A stretch of 64,000 nt of DNA from UBA5066 sp048500275 (GCA_048500275.1 JASNYI010000001.1:806001-870000); one strand, 5' to 3'; shown: positions 42,401-51,083, counted from the first letter of the stretch. Program-made: numbers and translations. The notes: a model not told the origin generated them from the sequence alone.

Positions 42401-44880
42401 ATGTCGGCCGTGTCGGTGGAGTTGCGAAGGTGGATCGACGGCACGGCCTGCAGGACCGTGAGCGGCGACCAGGCGCCGTCGGCGGGCCACTGCGCCACCT
42501 TCGTCGGGGGTACGCAGCTTCCGCCGGTCGCGTACTCGTAGCGGATCCTGAGGCCCCACGTTCCGACCGACGGGGTCGGGAGGGTGATGGTGCCGGGGAA
42601 CGCATTCGGCGCGACGACGCCCGTCGAGACGTACGTGCCTTCGGCGCAGGCGCCCCCGAGGACCTCGCAGAAGTTGTAGCTGAAGCCGGTCGAGGTGGCC
42701 GGGCACGGTCCCGCGCCGGTGGCCCTCTGCGACGTGCTGTTCACGTTGAACGTGGCAGTCCCGACGAGGACCTGGGTCGGCGCCGTCATCGTCAGGACGA
42801 CGTCGGTCACCTTCACGGTCTTCGTCGAGAGCCCGGTGCACGTGGTGCCGTCGAGCCCCGGGCAGTCCGGGGTCCGAAACCCGCCCCGGTAGGGAACGGA
42901 GACCCAGTAACGGTAGTCGCCGGGCTCCTGGAGGTTCGGGTTGCAGGTCGGGCCCGAACAGTCGGCCTTCAACGTCAGCTGGTCGTCGCCGGCGGTACCG
43001 ACGGGGACGGACGCGAAGTACCACCGGAACCCGGTCGTCGCGGGGCTGCCGTCCGAGGCGTCCGTGAGGCCGCCGCCGGAGAGGATCGAGCTGCTCACGA
43101 GCTTCTGCTGCGGCACCTTCCACGTGATCCGGTGCCGCGCCACGTCGGAGTCTCCCGCGCTGAGGGCGTTCTGCACTTCGAAGGCGATCGTCAGCTGCCT
43201 GTCGACCGGGGAGGAAGCGGAGAAGTCGGGCGTGCCGAGCGGTACGCCGAAGCTCTCGTTCGTCGTCACCGAGGTCCAGCAGCCCTCGCCCGTCGTCGGG
43301 CTCGGCGCCGATCCCCCTTGCGGGACCTGGGCCGGGTCGCAGGGCCCGACCAGGGTCAGCTCCGCCGGCGGGAGCGCCGGACCGATCGTTCGCGAGGCGT
43401 CGGCGTTGATCAGGCGCATCGCCGTCGACTGCGAGTCGGCGGCGTTGCCCTCGTGGAAGTCGTAGTCGAGCCGCCAGTCGAGGAGCGGCGAGACGGAGTC
43501 GGGGGGCGTGAAGGACGGCTTGATCCTCAGCTGGTCCCCGATGAAGACGCTCCCGCCGTCCGGGACGGTCGTCGGGGTCCCGGTCGTCGGGATCCGGTCG
43601 ACCGCGAGCGTGCCCTTCGCCGGGCTCGGCGCCGTCGCGCAGTTCAGTGAGAGAGCGTAGGTCTTGAGGGCGTCGCCGATGTAGAGGTGAGCGTTTCCGC
43701 CCGAGCTCCGGAACCCCTTCATGGCGTTGACGACGCCGGGCGTCGGAAAGACCGGGGCCGACGCGGCGAGGTTCGTTCCGAAGTCCATCGACGAACGGAC
43801 CTCGAGCTTCAGGCCACCCGTGCTCATCCGATGCATGACGAATCCGACGACGTCCGAGTCGAACGGCAGGAGGACGCTCTCCCCCTGGGGCCACTCCCCG
43901 GTCGGCGGGACGAACCCCCCGACCAGGGCGAGATTGCCGGTGGCCGGGTCGACCCTGAAGAGATTCACGCCCGTGGAGAGCAGGGTTCCGCTGAAACGCG
44001 CCCCCTCCACGAGGATGTGGAGCGCCCCGTCGAGCGGGTGCGCCGTCGCGGAGAGATTCGAGATGGTGCCGCCCGACGTCACGCCGAGCGCGGCCGCCGA
44101 GTGCTCGCGCTTCGTGATCGGCGAGGTCAGGCCGGGCACCGAAGGTCCGGCGTTCGTCACGTCGAGGACGAAGGCTCGGGTCTGCGACCAGGTCACGACC
44201 CAGGAGCGTGTCGGCGTGTCGACGGCCGTCGTTCCGGTGAGGTCGTTCGGGAGGCCGCTCACCTTCTCCGACGCGATGCTGTTCTTCACCGAGGAGCCGC
44301 TGGTCGGCAGGGTCGTCACGTCGGCCGCGAAAAGGCCCTGGTTCGTCGCCGTGAAGCCGAGGTAGCGGCTGCCGACCTTGGCGACGGCGCTCTCGGCCGC
44401 GTTGTATCCCGGCGGCGGGAAGTCCCCGCCGGGAGAGAACGAGCTGGATCCCCAAGCCTGCGCGATCGTCCCGAAGCCGGGCTCGTCGGTCCACGGGATG
44501 AGGACCCGCTGGCCGTCTCCGGAGAGCGCGATGAGCCCCGTCCGCGACTGGCCGTCTCCGCTCTTCGGGTAGCCGTCCTGGCCCATCAGGTCCTCGACGG
44601 ACGTCACCGCGGGCGCCGCGGGCGAGGCGAGGCTGTATGTGACGAAGCCGTAGTTGTACCGAACGGCAAGCCGCTTGGCGCTCGCCGAGATCCCCATCGA
44701 GTTCGCCGAGGTCCTGAGGTACGACGGCAGGCCGGAGGCCGGCGGGTCGAACGCCGCAGGTCCCGCCAGAACCTGGCATTGCGCGGCCGCGTCCCGACTG
44801 AGCCCTGCGGAGATGCCGGACACGAGCAGAAGGAGCCCGGCACGGCGAGCCATGGCACGCAGAGAGGCGGAAGGAATCAT
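39472..44880 (-). CDS. Giant exported protein with PKD domains and polyglycine linker
   Basis: 1802 residues. The signal peptide (about 8-34, LLLLVSGISAGLSRDAAAQ) is followed by an N-terminal part of about 400 residues that may be a beta-propeller, Ig-like strands to about 910, a run of about 13 glycines near residue 920, and then PKD domains. PKD marks are SYDWVLDSG with YVYTTPGTKTYSCTAND, IGWSFGNG with YTYTTAGSFTVTLTA, SWNFGDGETST and YTWDFGDGSG with HTFTSGGTFAVRLTV. The last 500 residues are beta-rich, with repeats of the form GQGSVGLQVDPFVLEDG. No sorting tail or membrane anchor is visible. The promoter (TATAAT at 44964-44969) and SD (AAGGGGG) look good. A surface adhesin or matrix role is only inferred. 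Confidence 0.82.
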   Translation of the reverse strand: MIPSASLRAMARRAGLLLLVSGISAGLSRDAAAQCQVLAGPAAFDPPASGLPSYLRTSANSMGISASAKRLAVRYNYGFVTYSLASPAAPAVTSVEDLMGQDGYPKSGDGQSRTGLIALSGDGQRVLIPWTDEPGFGTIAQAWGSSSFSPGGDFPPPGYNAAESAVAKVGSRYLGFTATNQGLFAADVTTLPTSGSSVKNSIASEKVSGLPNDLTGTTAVDTPTRSWVVTWSQTRAFVLDVTNAGPSVPGLTSPITKREHSAAALGVTSGGTISNLSATAHPLDGALHILVEGARFSGTLLSTGVNLFRVDPATGNLALVGGFVPPTGEWPQGESVLLPFDSDVVGFVMHRMSTGGLKLEVRSSMDFGTNLAASAPVFPTPGVVNAMKGFRSSGGNAHLYIGDALKTYALSLNCATAPSPAKGTLAVDRIPTTGTPTTVPDGGSVFIGDQLRIKPSFTPPDSVSPLLDWRLDYDFHEGNAADSQSTAMRLINADASRTIGPALPPAELTLVGPCDPAQVPQGGSAPSPTTGEGCWTSVTTNESFGVPLGTPDFSASSPVDRQLTIAFEVQNALSAGDSDVARHRITWKVPQQKLVSSSILSGGGLTDASDGSPATTGFRWYFASVPVGTAGDDQLTLKADCSGPTCNPNLQEPGDYRYWVSVPYRGGFRTPDCPGLDGTTCTGLSTKTVKVTDVVLTMTAPTQVLVGTATFNVNSTSQRATGAGPCPATSTGFSYNFCEVLGGACAEGTYVSTGVVAPNAFPGTITLPTPSVGTWGLRIRYEYATGGSCVPPTKVAQWPADGAWSPLTVLQAVPSIHLRNSTDTADIPKSLGYYWELTAGQTVRAYADLNSVRDPNPPAGLSWAYRLAGSVQETAISIVQGSPKYGSFSVSTPGDYEIILRGYGADVVGQFGVSASGGGGGGGGGGGGGTGPPTVTSLSASPAAPSTGQSVFFTCNATQGGAPITSYDWVLDSGVTRSTSGGTTSYVYTTPGTKTYSCTANDSSGASSNQLTRSLTVGGGGTGSCTFEIKNSVGAKISYDPLFKLYEAVTGQPLTFEATGATGTIGWSFGNGATGSGNPATYTYTTAGSFTVTLTASGCSTTANIQIASGTFLDFSVADAGTGAAVVRTGNTWEAAAGQRLKFTATGTTGAVSWNFGDGETSTLATPEKTYAPLVDTSYTVTLTNGTATKVYTVAVKGSTGAPLTGNYTFRYADGTTVNRSAVQPNKAITFTAADQATTYTWDFGDGSGIGQGSPKEHTFTSGGTFAVRLTVSRTGVPGTVSTASPLSFVVLPPPDPLLWVAGGMAYADGGGGERWQSDLSIHNPGTQAATVSLAFVAGAGWDGVSNVVWRTLGVGPGETRAFSNILSGFFGAAKGSWGVVLVRGDTIPVPPIIVSRTYNAATAEETGTFGLSVPAMSVAAGVRPQSAAGGNFLAGLRHDAAFRTNLTVANLKDETAEVEVVFRDAAGNVIGSPAKITVEARGVKQLNAALSAAPAVGEQPIGGAGYATPVSHFSAEVKIKRGSGVYPYATVIDQGTGDSIVVAPTARPSATYRLPGIVRVKGKNGPYWVSDVAILNPTPSSRRIRVTYSYVKTGTTLRIDASQTIDLAPYQLAVGVDFVRLWLGLSEDDPAGYASSYVDVAPASDDPVPNEPLVVAGKTYTPSGQGSVGLQVDPFVLEDGVNEQSSRRKLVLSGLEANTRYRTNVALFLTPGSTGSIQVDVHVLDSFGRESKKISFVGLDPANPFVQFDSSTLFAGFSTDDTSRATVVIDSPRGSAYLGAYATVIDNVSEDATFVAGQPAP

Positions 44881-44963
44881 GGAACCCCCTTGAAGAACAC
44901 CCCGATATCAGGAACCTCGCGGCCCCTCATCGGACCGCGCGGCGAAAAGTGGCGACCGGGATG

Positions 44964-44969
44964 ATTATA
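44964..44969 (-). promoter_or_regulatory. -10 element of the PKD surface-protein gene
   Basis: Consensus TATAAT on the minus strand, 83 bases before the ATG at 44880. A -35 element is weak. The leader contains AAGGGGG before the start codon. Confidence 0.5.
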
Positions 44970-45114
44970 GCCGTCTCCGCCGGCGACCGGGAAAGAAGAC
45001 GGACCCCCGGCAGCGGCATCGCGAGGAAGTGTCCCCGCCCTTCGAATCCCACGTTGAGACGGAGTCGACGTCCCGGACCGGCCCCGGACGAGCCGCCCGA
45101 TTCGGCGCTCAACG

Positions 45115-45146
45115 GAAAAAGGGCGGGCGGCTTGCGCCGCCCGCCC
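45115..45146 (-). terminator. Strong intrinsic terminator of the abundant secreted-protein gene
   Basis: GGGCGGGCGGC with GCAA loop and GCCGCCCGCCC (45146-45121 on the minus strand), an 11-bp perfect stem followed by five T residues. It lies 27 bases after the stop at 45173. Confidence 0.93.
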
Positions 45147-45172
45147 TCGGTTCGATGGAACCGTTTGTCGAC

Positions 45173-46699
45173 TTACTCGACCGGAGCGCCGCCGAAGGCG
45201 ATGTTGCCCGGAACCGGGAACACGCCGAGGCCACCCGGGCAGAGGAACTCGTGATCGAGCAGCGTGGCGCTGTGGCCGACGCTGACGAACGCGCCCGGAG
45301 CGGTGTGCTGCACGCCCACCCACGCCTGGTGATAGCGGGGGAGGTAGTTCGAGTTGAACGTGAAGCGGGTCCAGCCGCCCTTGAAGCCGGCGGGGTTCAT
45401 GTCGTTGTTGCCGGAGATGATGATGCGGTTGGCTTCCCACCACACGTACGGGTTGTTCGTGACCGGGATGTCGCCCGAGGGGCCGCCGCCGGTCTGCTCG
45501 TTCTGGTTCTCGTCGTTGTCCCACGTGGAGATGGAGATCTGACGGCCGTTACGAGCGATCTGGCAGAGGTTGACACCGTTGGTCGCGGTCTGCGTGGCGG
45601 AGTTGTCGTCGGAGTCCCACCAGTCGCCGCGCCAGATCGTGGCCCAGGTGGTGAGGCCGGCGGCCGCGTCGTTCAGGTAGCGGAAGCCGTAGGTCGTGCC
45701 GAGGGGCTCGCGGCCGTCGCCGGAGAAGACGTACGCAGCCGGAACGTTCGCGTTGGCAGCGGCGACGCTGTCGGTGTAGAGCGCGCCCTGGGTGCTGTAG
45801 CGAGCGTAGAAGGTCTTGTACGGGGAAGCCGGCCAGCTGAGCGGGTTCTCGAGGCGGACGTCGAACTCGAGGGCGATGGCGGCCTCACCGGAGATGTTGC
45901 CACCCTCGGCCGGGTCGATGAAGAACACGTCGCCCATGAGGACGTTCGTGCCGCCGTTGAGGTCCCAGCCGCGCGTCGCGATCGCGTCGAGCGTGTAGAA
46001 CTGGTACTGGTTGGGGAAGTAGTTGGTGCAGTAGTTGGTGACGTCGATCGTGAGGTAGCCGGAGAAGTCGCCGGCGAAGACGCCGTCGGACGCCTGGCTG
46101 GGAACGCCGCAGGCCGGGTTGTCGACGTCGTTGGAGGGACGAGACACGAGGCTCATGTAGTCCGCGCTCTGGTCAAGGGAGTCCCAGATGCGGTTGCGGA
46201 AGTTGCCCGAGAACGCCGGGGAGGCGTAGAAGCCGATCGAGTCGAACCAGTCGCCCGTCGGGTACTCGGGGTGCAGGAAGCGCATGAAGTCCTGCTGCGA
46301 GTTGCCGATGAAGTTGGCGTTCTTGCAGGGGTCCACGCCGCCCGTGAGCTTCTGCGTGTTCGGGTTGACGTTGAGCTTTCCGTTCAGGATGTCCTTCATC
46401 CGGAAGAACGCGACGTCATAGCCCGTCATCGGGACGTTGAAGTCGAGGACCGGGGCGGACTGCTTGTTCCAGACGGTGATGTGGGCGATGATGCCCCACT
46501 GGGAGACGTTCGTCAGGGCGACGAGCGTGTCGACGCCACCCTCCGGGATGTTCTCGGAGGTCGCGCCGTTACGGGAGACCTTGAAGTACGGCACGAGAAG
46601 CGTGGCGCCCGGGACGTTGTCGTAGGCGCACGTCACGGCGTAGCTGGTCCCCGTCGCCGCGAGGAGCGCCAGAGCAACCAAGACAGTAAATTTCTTCAT
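45173..46699 (-). CDS. Exported protein of unknown function, probably abundant
   Basis: 508 residues. Signal peptide MKKFTVLVALALLAATGTSYA, then a mature start VTCAYDNVPGATLLVPYFKV that I associate with a family of exported Acidobacteriota proteins of unknown role. It is rich in Asn, Gly, Trp and Phe with few charged runs, as in extracellular beta proteins. Cysteines are few and paired (VDPCKNANF, NPACGVP, TNYCTNYF, NLCQIARNG, EFLCPGG), so disulfides are likely. Expression signals are all strong: TTGACA promoter, AGGAG seven bases before ATG, and an 11-bp terminator. The composition is somewhat less GC-extreme than its neighbours, as expected for highly expressed genes. Confidence 0.8.
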   Translation of the reverse strand: MKKFTVLVALALLAATGTSYAVTCAYDNVPGATLLVPYFKVSRNGATSENIPEGGVDTLVALTNVSQWGIIAHITVWNKQSAPVLDFNVPMTGYDVAFFRMKDILNGKLNVNPNTQKLTGGVDPCKNANFIGNSQQDFMRFLHPEYPTGDWFDSIGFYASPAFSGNFRNRIWDSLDQSADYMSLVSRPSNDVDNPACGVPSQASDGVFAGDFSGYLTIDVTNYCTNYFPNQYQFYTLDAIATRGWDLNGGTNVLMGDVFFIDPAEGGNISGEAAIALEFDVRLENPLSWPASPYKTFYARYSTQGALYTDSVAAANANVPAAYVFSGDGREPLGTTYGFRYLNDAAAGLTTWATIWRGDWWDSDDNSATQTATNGVNLCQIARNGRQISISTWDNDENQNEQTGGGPSGDIPVTNNPYVWWEANRIIISGNNDMNPAGFKGGWTRFTFNSNYLPRYHQAWVGVQHTAPGAFVSVGHSATLLDHEFLCPGGLGVFPVPGNIAFGGAPVE

Positions 46700-46891
46700 T
46701 TCCACTCCTGCTGATTTGGTGTGTTCGATGGGACTGAAACGACGAGGTTGAGGGCTGGACACTCCCCCGATATCGAATCACCTCCCGTGAGTTCGATGGG
46801 CTTGCTCCCGGAATTCGCCCGCGCGCGCCTCGCCCCTTCGGGACGGGAAGAAACGCGGTTGAAGATGAACGCACTCATGCGACTGGAGGGA

Positions 46892-46920
46892 AGGTTAGGG
46901 GCGCTATTCGGAAATGTCAA
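46892..46920 (-). promoter_or_regulatory. Strong sigma-70 promoter with long leader
   Basis: Consensus TTGACA (46920-46915) and TAACCT (46897-46892) are 17 bases apart on the minus strand. The predicted leader of about 185 bases (46700-46885) before the ATG at 46699 has no gene. It contains repeated TTCGATGGG segments near 46725 and 46790 and may carry regulatory structure. Confidence 0.75.
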
Positions 46921-46983
46921 GCGGGGAAAGCGAAAAATATGCTCCGACCCCATATCCGTCCGCAGCCCCCTCGGCCCGCCGGC

Positions 46984-48747
46984 TCATCCGGCGTTCCTGA
47001 AGAAGCGGAGCCCCCCGGCCCGGGTCCTGTCGGTCGTGCGGAACTCGTACATCAGGACGATGTCGTTGCGGCCGTCCTTGTCCACGTCCACGACGTGCAC
47101 GTTCATGGAGTGGTTCACGAAACGGGGCTGGAGCGCCGGGTCGAGCTCCTCGAACTCCCCGGCGGGCGTCTGGAAGAAGACCCGGACGCGGCCGACGGAA
47201 CCGTCGGCCCAGACGACGTCGTCCAGGCCGTCCCCGTTCAGGTCTCCGACGCCTATCCCCGCCGATTCGACCCCCTGGTCGGCCAGAACCTTCACGAGGC
47301 GCTTGGCCTTCCAGCCCGCTGCGTCGCGGTAGTAGATCGAGACGCCGTGGCCGCGGATGGGCCGCTGGACGGCTCCGGGCGCGTTCCCCTTGACGTAGGC
47401 CGCGAAGGCGGCCGGGAAGCCGCGGTAGGTGCCGGTCGCGGAACCGCTGTGGAAGCTGAACTCCTCGACGACGCCCCGCCCCACGTGGCGGAAGCCCTTG
47501 GCGGCGGCGTCCCATTCATAGAGGAGGGCGCGCCCGCCCTGGTACCGGCAGCCCGAGACGAAGAACGGGGCCCCGCCGCCCGCCGGGCGGACGTCGAGCT
47601 CGAGCGAGTACCCGAAGCAGGCCTGCTCGAGACCCGCCGACCTCTCCACGAAGCGGCCGTCCTTCTGGCCGAAGAAGGCGCGGGTGTCGAAGCCCTCGCG
47701 GTAGCCTTCCTGCTCGGGCTGATCGGGGAGGACCTGCCCGGTGAGCTGGGCGATCCCCTCCGCCCGTTCCTGCCTCGCCCGGACCCGGGCGGATTCCGGC
47801 TCGTCGGAGATGGCGACGACGTCCATCCTGCCGTCCCCGTCGACGTCTCCGGCGGCGATCGCGCGGCCGCTCATCTCGCGCGGCAGCCCCCGGGACTCGA
47901 GCCGGAAGCGGAAGTCCCCGAGGTTGTACGCCACGATCGGCCCGAGGCCGTGGGCGATGCCGAGGACGTCGGGGCGCCCGTCGCCGTCCATGTCGACCGC
48001 GTCGACGCCGCCGTAGCCGAACCGGAGGCGCTCCTCCTCCCCTCCCTCGAGCCGTGGCTCCACGCTCGTCCACTTCGTCCCGTCGAAGCGGAAGACCCGG
48101 AACGTCGTGCCGGCGAGACGGGGGGGGGGCGTGACGAGCTCGGGCGAGCCGTCTCCGTCCAGGTCGACGACGGCCATGTTCGAGCGCCAGAAGCCGGACG
48201 TGGGCAGCCCCTCGGACTTCTCCTCGAAGCGCAGCCTCACCTTCGACGGCCGCGGGGTGACGACCTCGTACTCGATCTCGGGCACGTCGTGGAGCGGAAG
48301 AAGGTCTTCCGGCGCCTCGTTCCGGTCGAGCGCCTGCTGGGTCTTCACGTCGGGGTCCTTCGGGGCGTCGACGTAGTAGTAGCCCTCGTCCTCGCGCACG
48401 AGGTCGAGGAGGAACATGTTCGGGTTGAGCAGGGTGTGACGGAGCTTGCCGTCCTCGACCCTCAGCGTCGGCCCCTTCGGAATCCGCTGCAGCTTTCGGC
48501 CGGTGGCCTCGTCGGTGAAGATGACCCACTCCTCCACGTTCGCCGGCTCGTCCGCCTTCGTGAGCGGCGGAAGCCCGGCCAGGGCGCGGGAGGTGTTGAT
48601 CATGTTCAGCTCTTCCTCCGCGGTCCGTACCCGAGGCTTCGCCTCGGCGACGGGGGCTGCCGGGGAGTCCTTCCGGGTCCCCGAGGACGAGCAGGCGGAG
48701 GCGACGAGGAGGACGATCGGCAGGATTGCGAGGGCGGTTCTCTTCAA
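46984..48747 (-). CDS. FG-GAP/VCBS-repeat lipoprotein
   Basis: 587 residues. The lipobox is LLVASAC with a Cys at about 19, followed by SSSGTRKDS, so the protein is a lipoprotein. The N-terminal third (EELNMINTSRALAGLPPLTKADE) is helical and not recognised. The rest has at least five FG-GAP calcium-binding repeats: DLDGDGSPELV, DMDGDGRPDVLG, DVDGDGRMDVVA, DLNGDGLDDVVW and DVDKDGRNDIVL. This is typical of beta-propellers on the cell surface. Repeat number is near the seven needed for a full propeller. Function unknown; binding to carbohydrate or protein is possible. Confidence 0.86.
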   Translation of the reverse strand: MKRTALAILPIVLLVASACSSSGTRKDSPAAPVAEAKPRVRTAEEELNMINTSRALAGLPPLTKADEPANVEEWVIFTDEATGRKLQRIPKGPTLRVEDGKLRHTLLNPNMFLLDLVREDEGYYYVDAPKDPDVKTQQALDRNEAPEDLLPLHDVPEIEYEVVTPRPSKVRLRFEEKSEGLPTSGFWRSNMAVVDLDGDGSPELVTPPPRLAGTTFRVFRFDGTKWTSVEPRLEGGEEERLRFGYGGVDAVDMDGDGRPDVLGIAHGLGPIVAYNLGDFRFRLESRGLPREMSGRAIAAGDVDGDGRMDVVAISDEPESARVRARQERAEGIAQLTGQVLPDQPEQEGYREGFDTRAFFGQKDGRFVERSAGLEQACFGYSLELDVRPAGGGAPFFVSGCRYQGGRALLYEWDAAAKGFRHVGRGVVEEFSFHSGSATGTYRGFPAAFAAYVKGNAPGAVQRPIRGHGVSIYYRDAAGWKAKRLVKVLADQGVESAGIGVGDLNGDGLDDVVWADGSVGRVRVFFQTPAGEFEELDPALQPRFVNHSMNVHVVDVDKDGRNDIVLMYEFRTTDRTRAGGLRFFRNAG

Positions 48748-48810
48748 GGCTTCTCCTGGGGCGCGCGGGGAAGGCGCCGACGCTCGGCCGGCGCCCGGGT
48801 CGAATGGGGG

Positions 48811-49578
48811 TCAGAGGACATCGGCGAAGACCCTGCGGCTCCGCTCGAAGAACCTGTACCCGAGAAATGCTAGCACGCCGGATACGGCCATCCAGAGGCC
48901 GACCCGGGCCGGGGGCGGCGCCTCCGTGCCGATCAGCCCGGCGCGGAAGAGCGCGACGACGTCGCGGACGGGGTTCAGGTCGAGGCCCCACTCGAGCGCA
49001 GGGGGAACGAGGGCCTCGGGGTAGAGGACGGGCGTCAGGTAGAACGCCACCGTCATGAGGGGGGGGATCAGCTGGGCGAGGTCCCTAAACAGCACGCTGC
49101 CCGCCGCCAAAGCAAGCGCCGGGCCAACCAGGAGCAGAAGCTCGAGGGCGAACCCCGCCGCGAGCGGCAAGAGGCGCACTTCCCCCGAGCCGAGGCCTCC
49201 CGACACGACGGCGAAGACGCCGAGCCCCGCCGTCTGCAGCAGGAGGGCCGAGACGAGGCTGGCCACGACGAGGAGCCACACGGGGAACGACATCTTCCGG
49301 ACGAGGTGGGCCTGGTCGGTGATCGACGAGGCCCCGCGGACGAGGCCGTCCGAAAGGCCCAGCCATGGAAGGAGTCCGGCGAGGAGGAACTCGGCGTAAG
49401 TCCCGCGGAAGTCCGCAGGGGCCGGGATCCGGACGATCACCGAAAAGACGAGGCTGTAGAGGCCGCAGAGGATGAGGGGGTTGAGGAGGGCCCAGCCCGC
49501 GCCGCCGAAGCTCCCGGCGTACCGGACCGAGAGGTCGCGCCGGACGAGCTCGGACAGGAGGAAGAAAGTTCGTTTCAA
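48811..49578 (-). CDS. ABC-2-type permease, polysaccharide/teichoic acid export-like
   Basis: 255 residues with six membrane helices. The opening LVRRDLSVRYAGSFGGAGWALLNPLILCGLYSLVFS and the later GLVRGASSITDQAHLVRKMSFPVWLL match the Wzm/TagG/KpsM-like export permeases, which pump lipid-linked polysaccharide with an ATPase (Wzt type). No ATPase gene adjoins it, so the partner must be elsewhere. No ATG or GTG start fits; TTG at 49578 (KRTFFLLSELVRRDL) is the first plausible codon and lacks a good SD. Upstream is the divergent promoter of the XRE gene. Confidence 0.8.
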   Translation of the reverse strand: MKRTFFLLSELVRRDLSVRYAGSFGGAGWALLNPLILCGLYSLVFSVIVRIPAPADFRGTYAEFLLAGLLPWLGLSDGLVRGASSITDQAHLVRKMSFPVWLLVVASLVSALLLQTAGLGVFAVVSGGLGSGEVRLLPLAAGFALELLLLVGPALALAAGSVLFRDLAQLIPPLMTVAFYLTPVLYPEALVPPALEWGLDLNPVRDVVALFRAGLIGTEAPPPARVGLWMAVSGVLAFLGYRFFERSRRVFADVL

Positions 49579-49615
49579 GAAAGGCCCGGCGCGCTCGGGT
49601 GGCCCACGGAATCGC

Positions 49616-49643
49616 TTGACACGGGGCCGGGAGAGACTAACCT
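49616..49643 (+). promoter_or_regulatory. Promoter of the XRE-TPR-secreted operon
   Basis: TTGACA (49616-49621) and TAACCT (49638-49643) are spaced by 16 bases. The same hexamers form the promoter at 46892-46920. The ATG at 49663 lies 20 bases after the -10 and has no SD. Confidence 0.65.
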
Positions 49644-49662
49644 TAGCTTCGGGTCCGTGTCG

Positions 49663-50142
49663 ATGAGTGCCAACGTGCGCCGCTCGCAGATTATCGTGGT
49701 GGGTCAGAAGATCCGTCAAATCCGGAAGAGCCGTCGGCTGACCCAGGCCGACCTCGCCGGCCGGATCGGCGTGACGCAGTCCGACCTTTCCAGGATGGAG
49801 AACGGCGAATACAAGGTCGGGCTCGACACCCTCTTCCGGATTCTCCAGGTCTTCGAGCTCTCGATGAGCCGCTTCTTCGAGGAGACGACGCCCGAGGCCG
49901 AGGCCGAGGAAGCGGCCGCGCCCGACGCCACCTCCGAGACCCAGCTGCTCGTCGCCGACTTCGAGGAGCTCGACGAGGACTCCCGCCGGGAGGTCCGCGA
50001 CTTCATCGCATTCAAGAAGATCCAGCAGCAGAGCCGCCAGCCCCGCTGGCGTCCGGAGGACTCCCCCGCGGAGCCCGCGCCGACCCCGGCGAGCACCCTG
50101 CTGCCCTTCGGCCGCCCGCCCGGCTCGAGCCGGGCCGAGTGA
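49663..50142 (+). CDS. XRE-family transcriptional regulator
   Basis: 159 residues. The helix-turn-helix is GQKIRQIRKSRRLTQADLAGRIGVTQSDLSRMENGEYKVGLDTLFRILQVF (core QADLAGRIGVTQSDLSRMENG at about 30-50). The rest is acidic (EAEAEEAAAP) with a helix FEELDEDSRREVRDFIAFKKIQQQ and a Pro-rich end. It likely binds an operator in the 85-base divergent region shared with the ABC permease gene, possibly its own. GTG 49657 is another start six bases upstream. It leads a three-gene run with a TPR protein and a secreted protein. Confidence 0.87.
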   Translation: MSANVRRSQIIVVGQKIRQIRKSRRLTQADLAGRIGVTQSDLSRMENGEYKVGLDTLFRILQVFELSMSRFFEETTPEAEAEEAAAPDATSETQLLVADFEELDEDSRREVRDFIAFKKIQQQSRQPRWRPEDSPAEPAPTPASTLLPFGRPPGSSRAE

Positions 50143-50159
50143 AAGACCGAGGCACGTCG

Positions 50160-51083
50160 ATGAGCTCATCCCGACGCAACGAGGCCACGCTCCGGAGCCG
50201 GTCCGAAGGGCTGCGCTCCGAGGCGGCGGGGTTCCTCGAGAAGGGCGACTTCGCCGCGTCGCTCGCTCTTTACGACGCGGCTCTCGCGACGGCCCGGGAG
50301 ACGGAAGACCCCTCGTTCGTCGACTGGGTCTACTCCTGCCGCGCCGCCGCGGCGGCCGAGAGCGGACCGGCCGAGACCGAGCTCCTCGAGCTGAAGCGAA
50401 TCCTCCTCCGGGGCCGCGACGGCCAGACGTCGTTCCGCGCCGCCTACACCGCGGCGCGCATCTACGAGCTGAAGCGCGACTACGCCAAGGCCGCCTTCTA
50501 TGCCCGCCTCGCGCGGCAGCACGCCGCCGAGATCGGCGATCCGCTCCTCCTCGCGGGCGCCGAGAGCACGCAGGGGACGATCCTCGCCGTCGACAGCCGT
50601 TTCGAGGAGGCCGCCGAGTGCTACCGCCGGGCCCTCGAGGCCTCGGCGCCGCCCGCCCGGGTCTCGAGCGTCCACCGGGCCGTCTGGCAGGACAACCTCG
50701 GATACTGCCTCCTGGCTCTCGACCGGACGTCCGAGGGCCTCGCGCTCGTCCACGAAGCCCTCGACACCCTCGAGGGCGCCGGCGCGGCCCATCACACGGT
50801 CTACCCGCTCATGGACCTCTGCTTCGGCTACCTCAAGGCCGATCGCTACGAGGAGGCCCGCTATTTCGGGGAGGCCTGCCTCGAGCGCTCCCACCTCCGC
50901 GCCGACGACTCCGTCGAGCGCAACGTCCTCTATCTCCTCGGCGAAGCGAGCCACCTCGGCGGCGACGAGGACTCCGCCCGCGACTATTTCGACCGCCTCG
51001 CCTCGCTCTATCCCGACTTCCGGAACCTCAGGGCCTACCTCGAGGTCTTCGATTTCCGCAACGTCATCAACCTGAGGTCGTGA
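50160..51083 (+). CDS. TPR-repeat protein
   Basis: 307 residues made of about six tetratricopeptide-like helix pairs (for example FLEKGDFAASLALYDAALATARE, AARIYELKRDYAKAAFYARLARQHA, FEEAAECYRRALEAS, YEEARYFGEACLERSH, DSARDYFDRLASLYPDF). Such proteins are scaffolds. No signal peptide, so cytosolic. ATG 50160 is preceded by a GAGG at a suitable distance; GTG 50139, which overlaps the XRE stop, would add seven residues. It lies between the XRE regulator and a secreted protein and is probably co-transcribed. Confidence 0.8.
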   Translation: MSSSRRNEATLRSRSEGLRSEAAGFLEKGDFAASLALYDAALATARETEDPSFVDWVYSCRAAAAAESGPAETELLELKRILLRGRDGQTSFRAAYTAARIYELKRDYAKAAFYARLARQHAAEIGDPLLLAGAESTQGTILAVDSRFEEAAECYRRALEASAPPARVSSVHRAVWQDNLGYCLLALDRTSEGLALVHEALDTLEGAGAAHHTVYPLMDLCFGYLKADRYEEARYFGEACLERSHLRADDSVERNVLYLLGEASHLGGDEDSARDYFDRLASLYPDFRNLRAYLEVFDFRNVINLRS

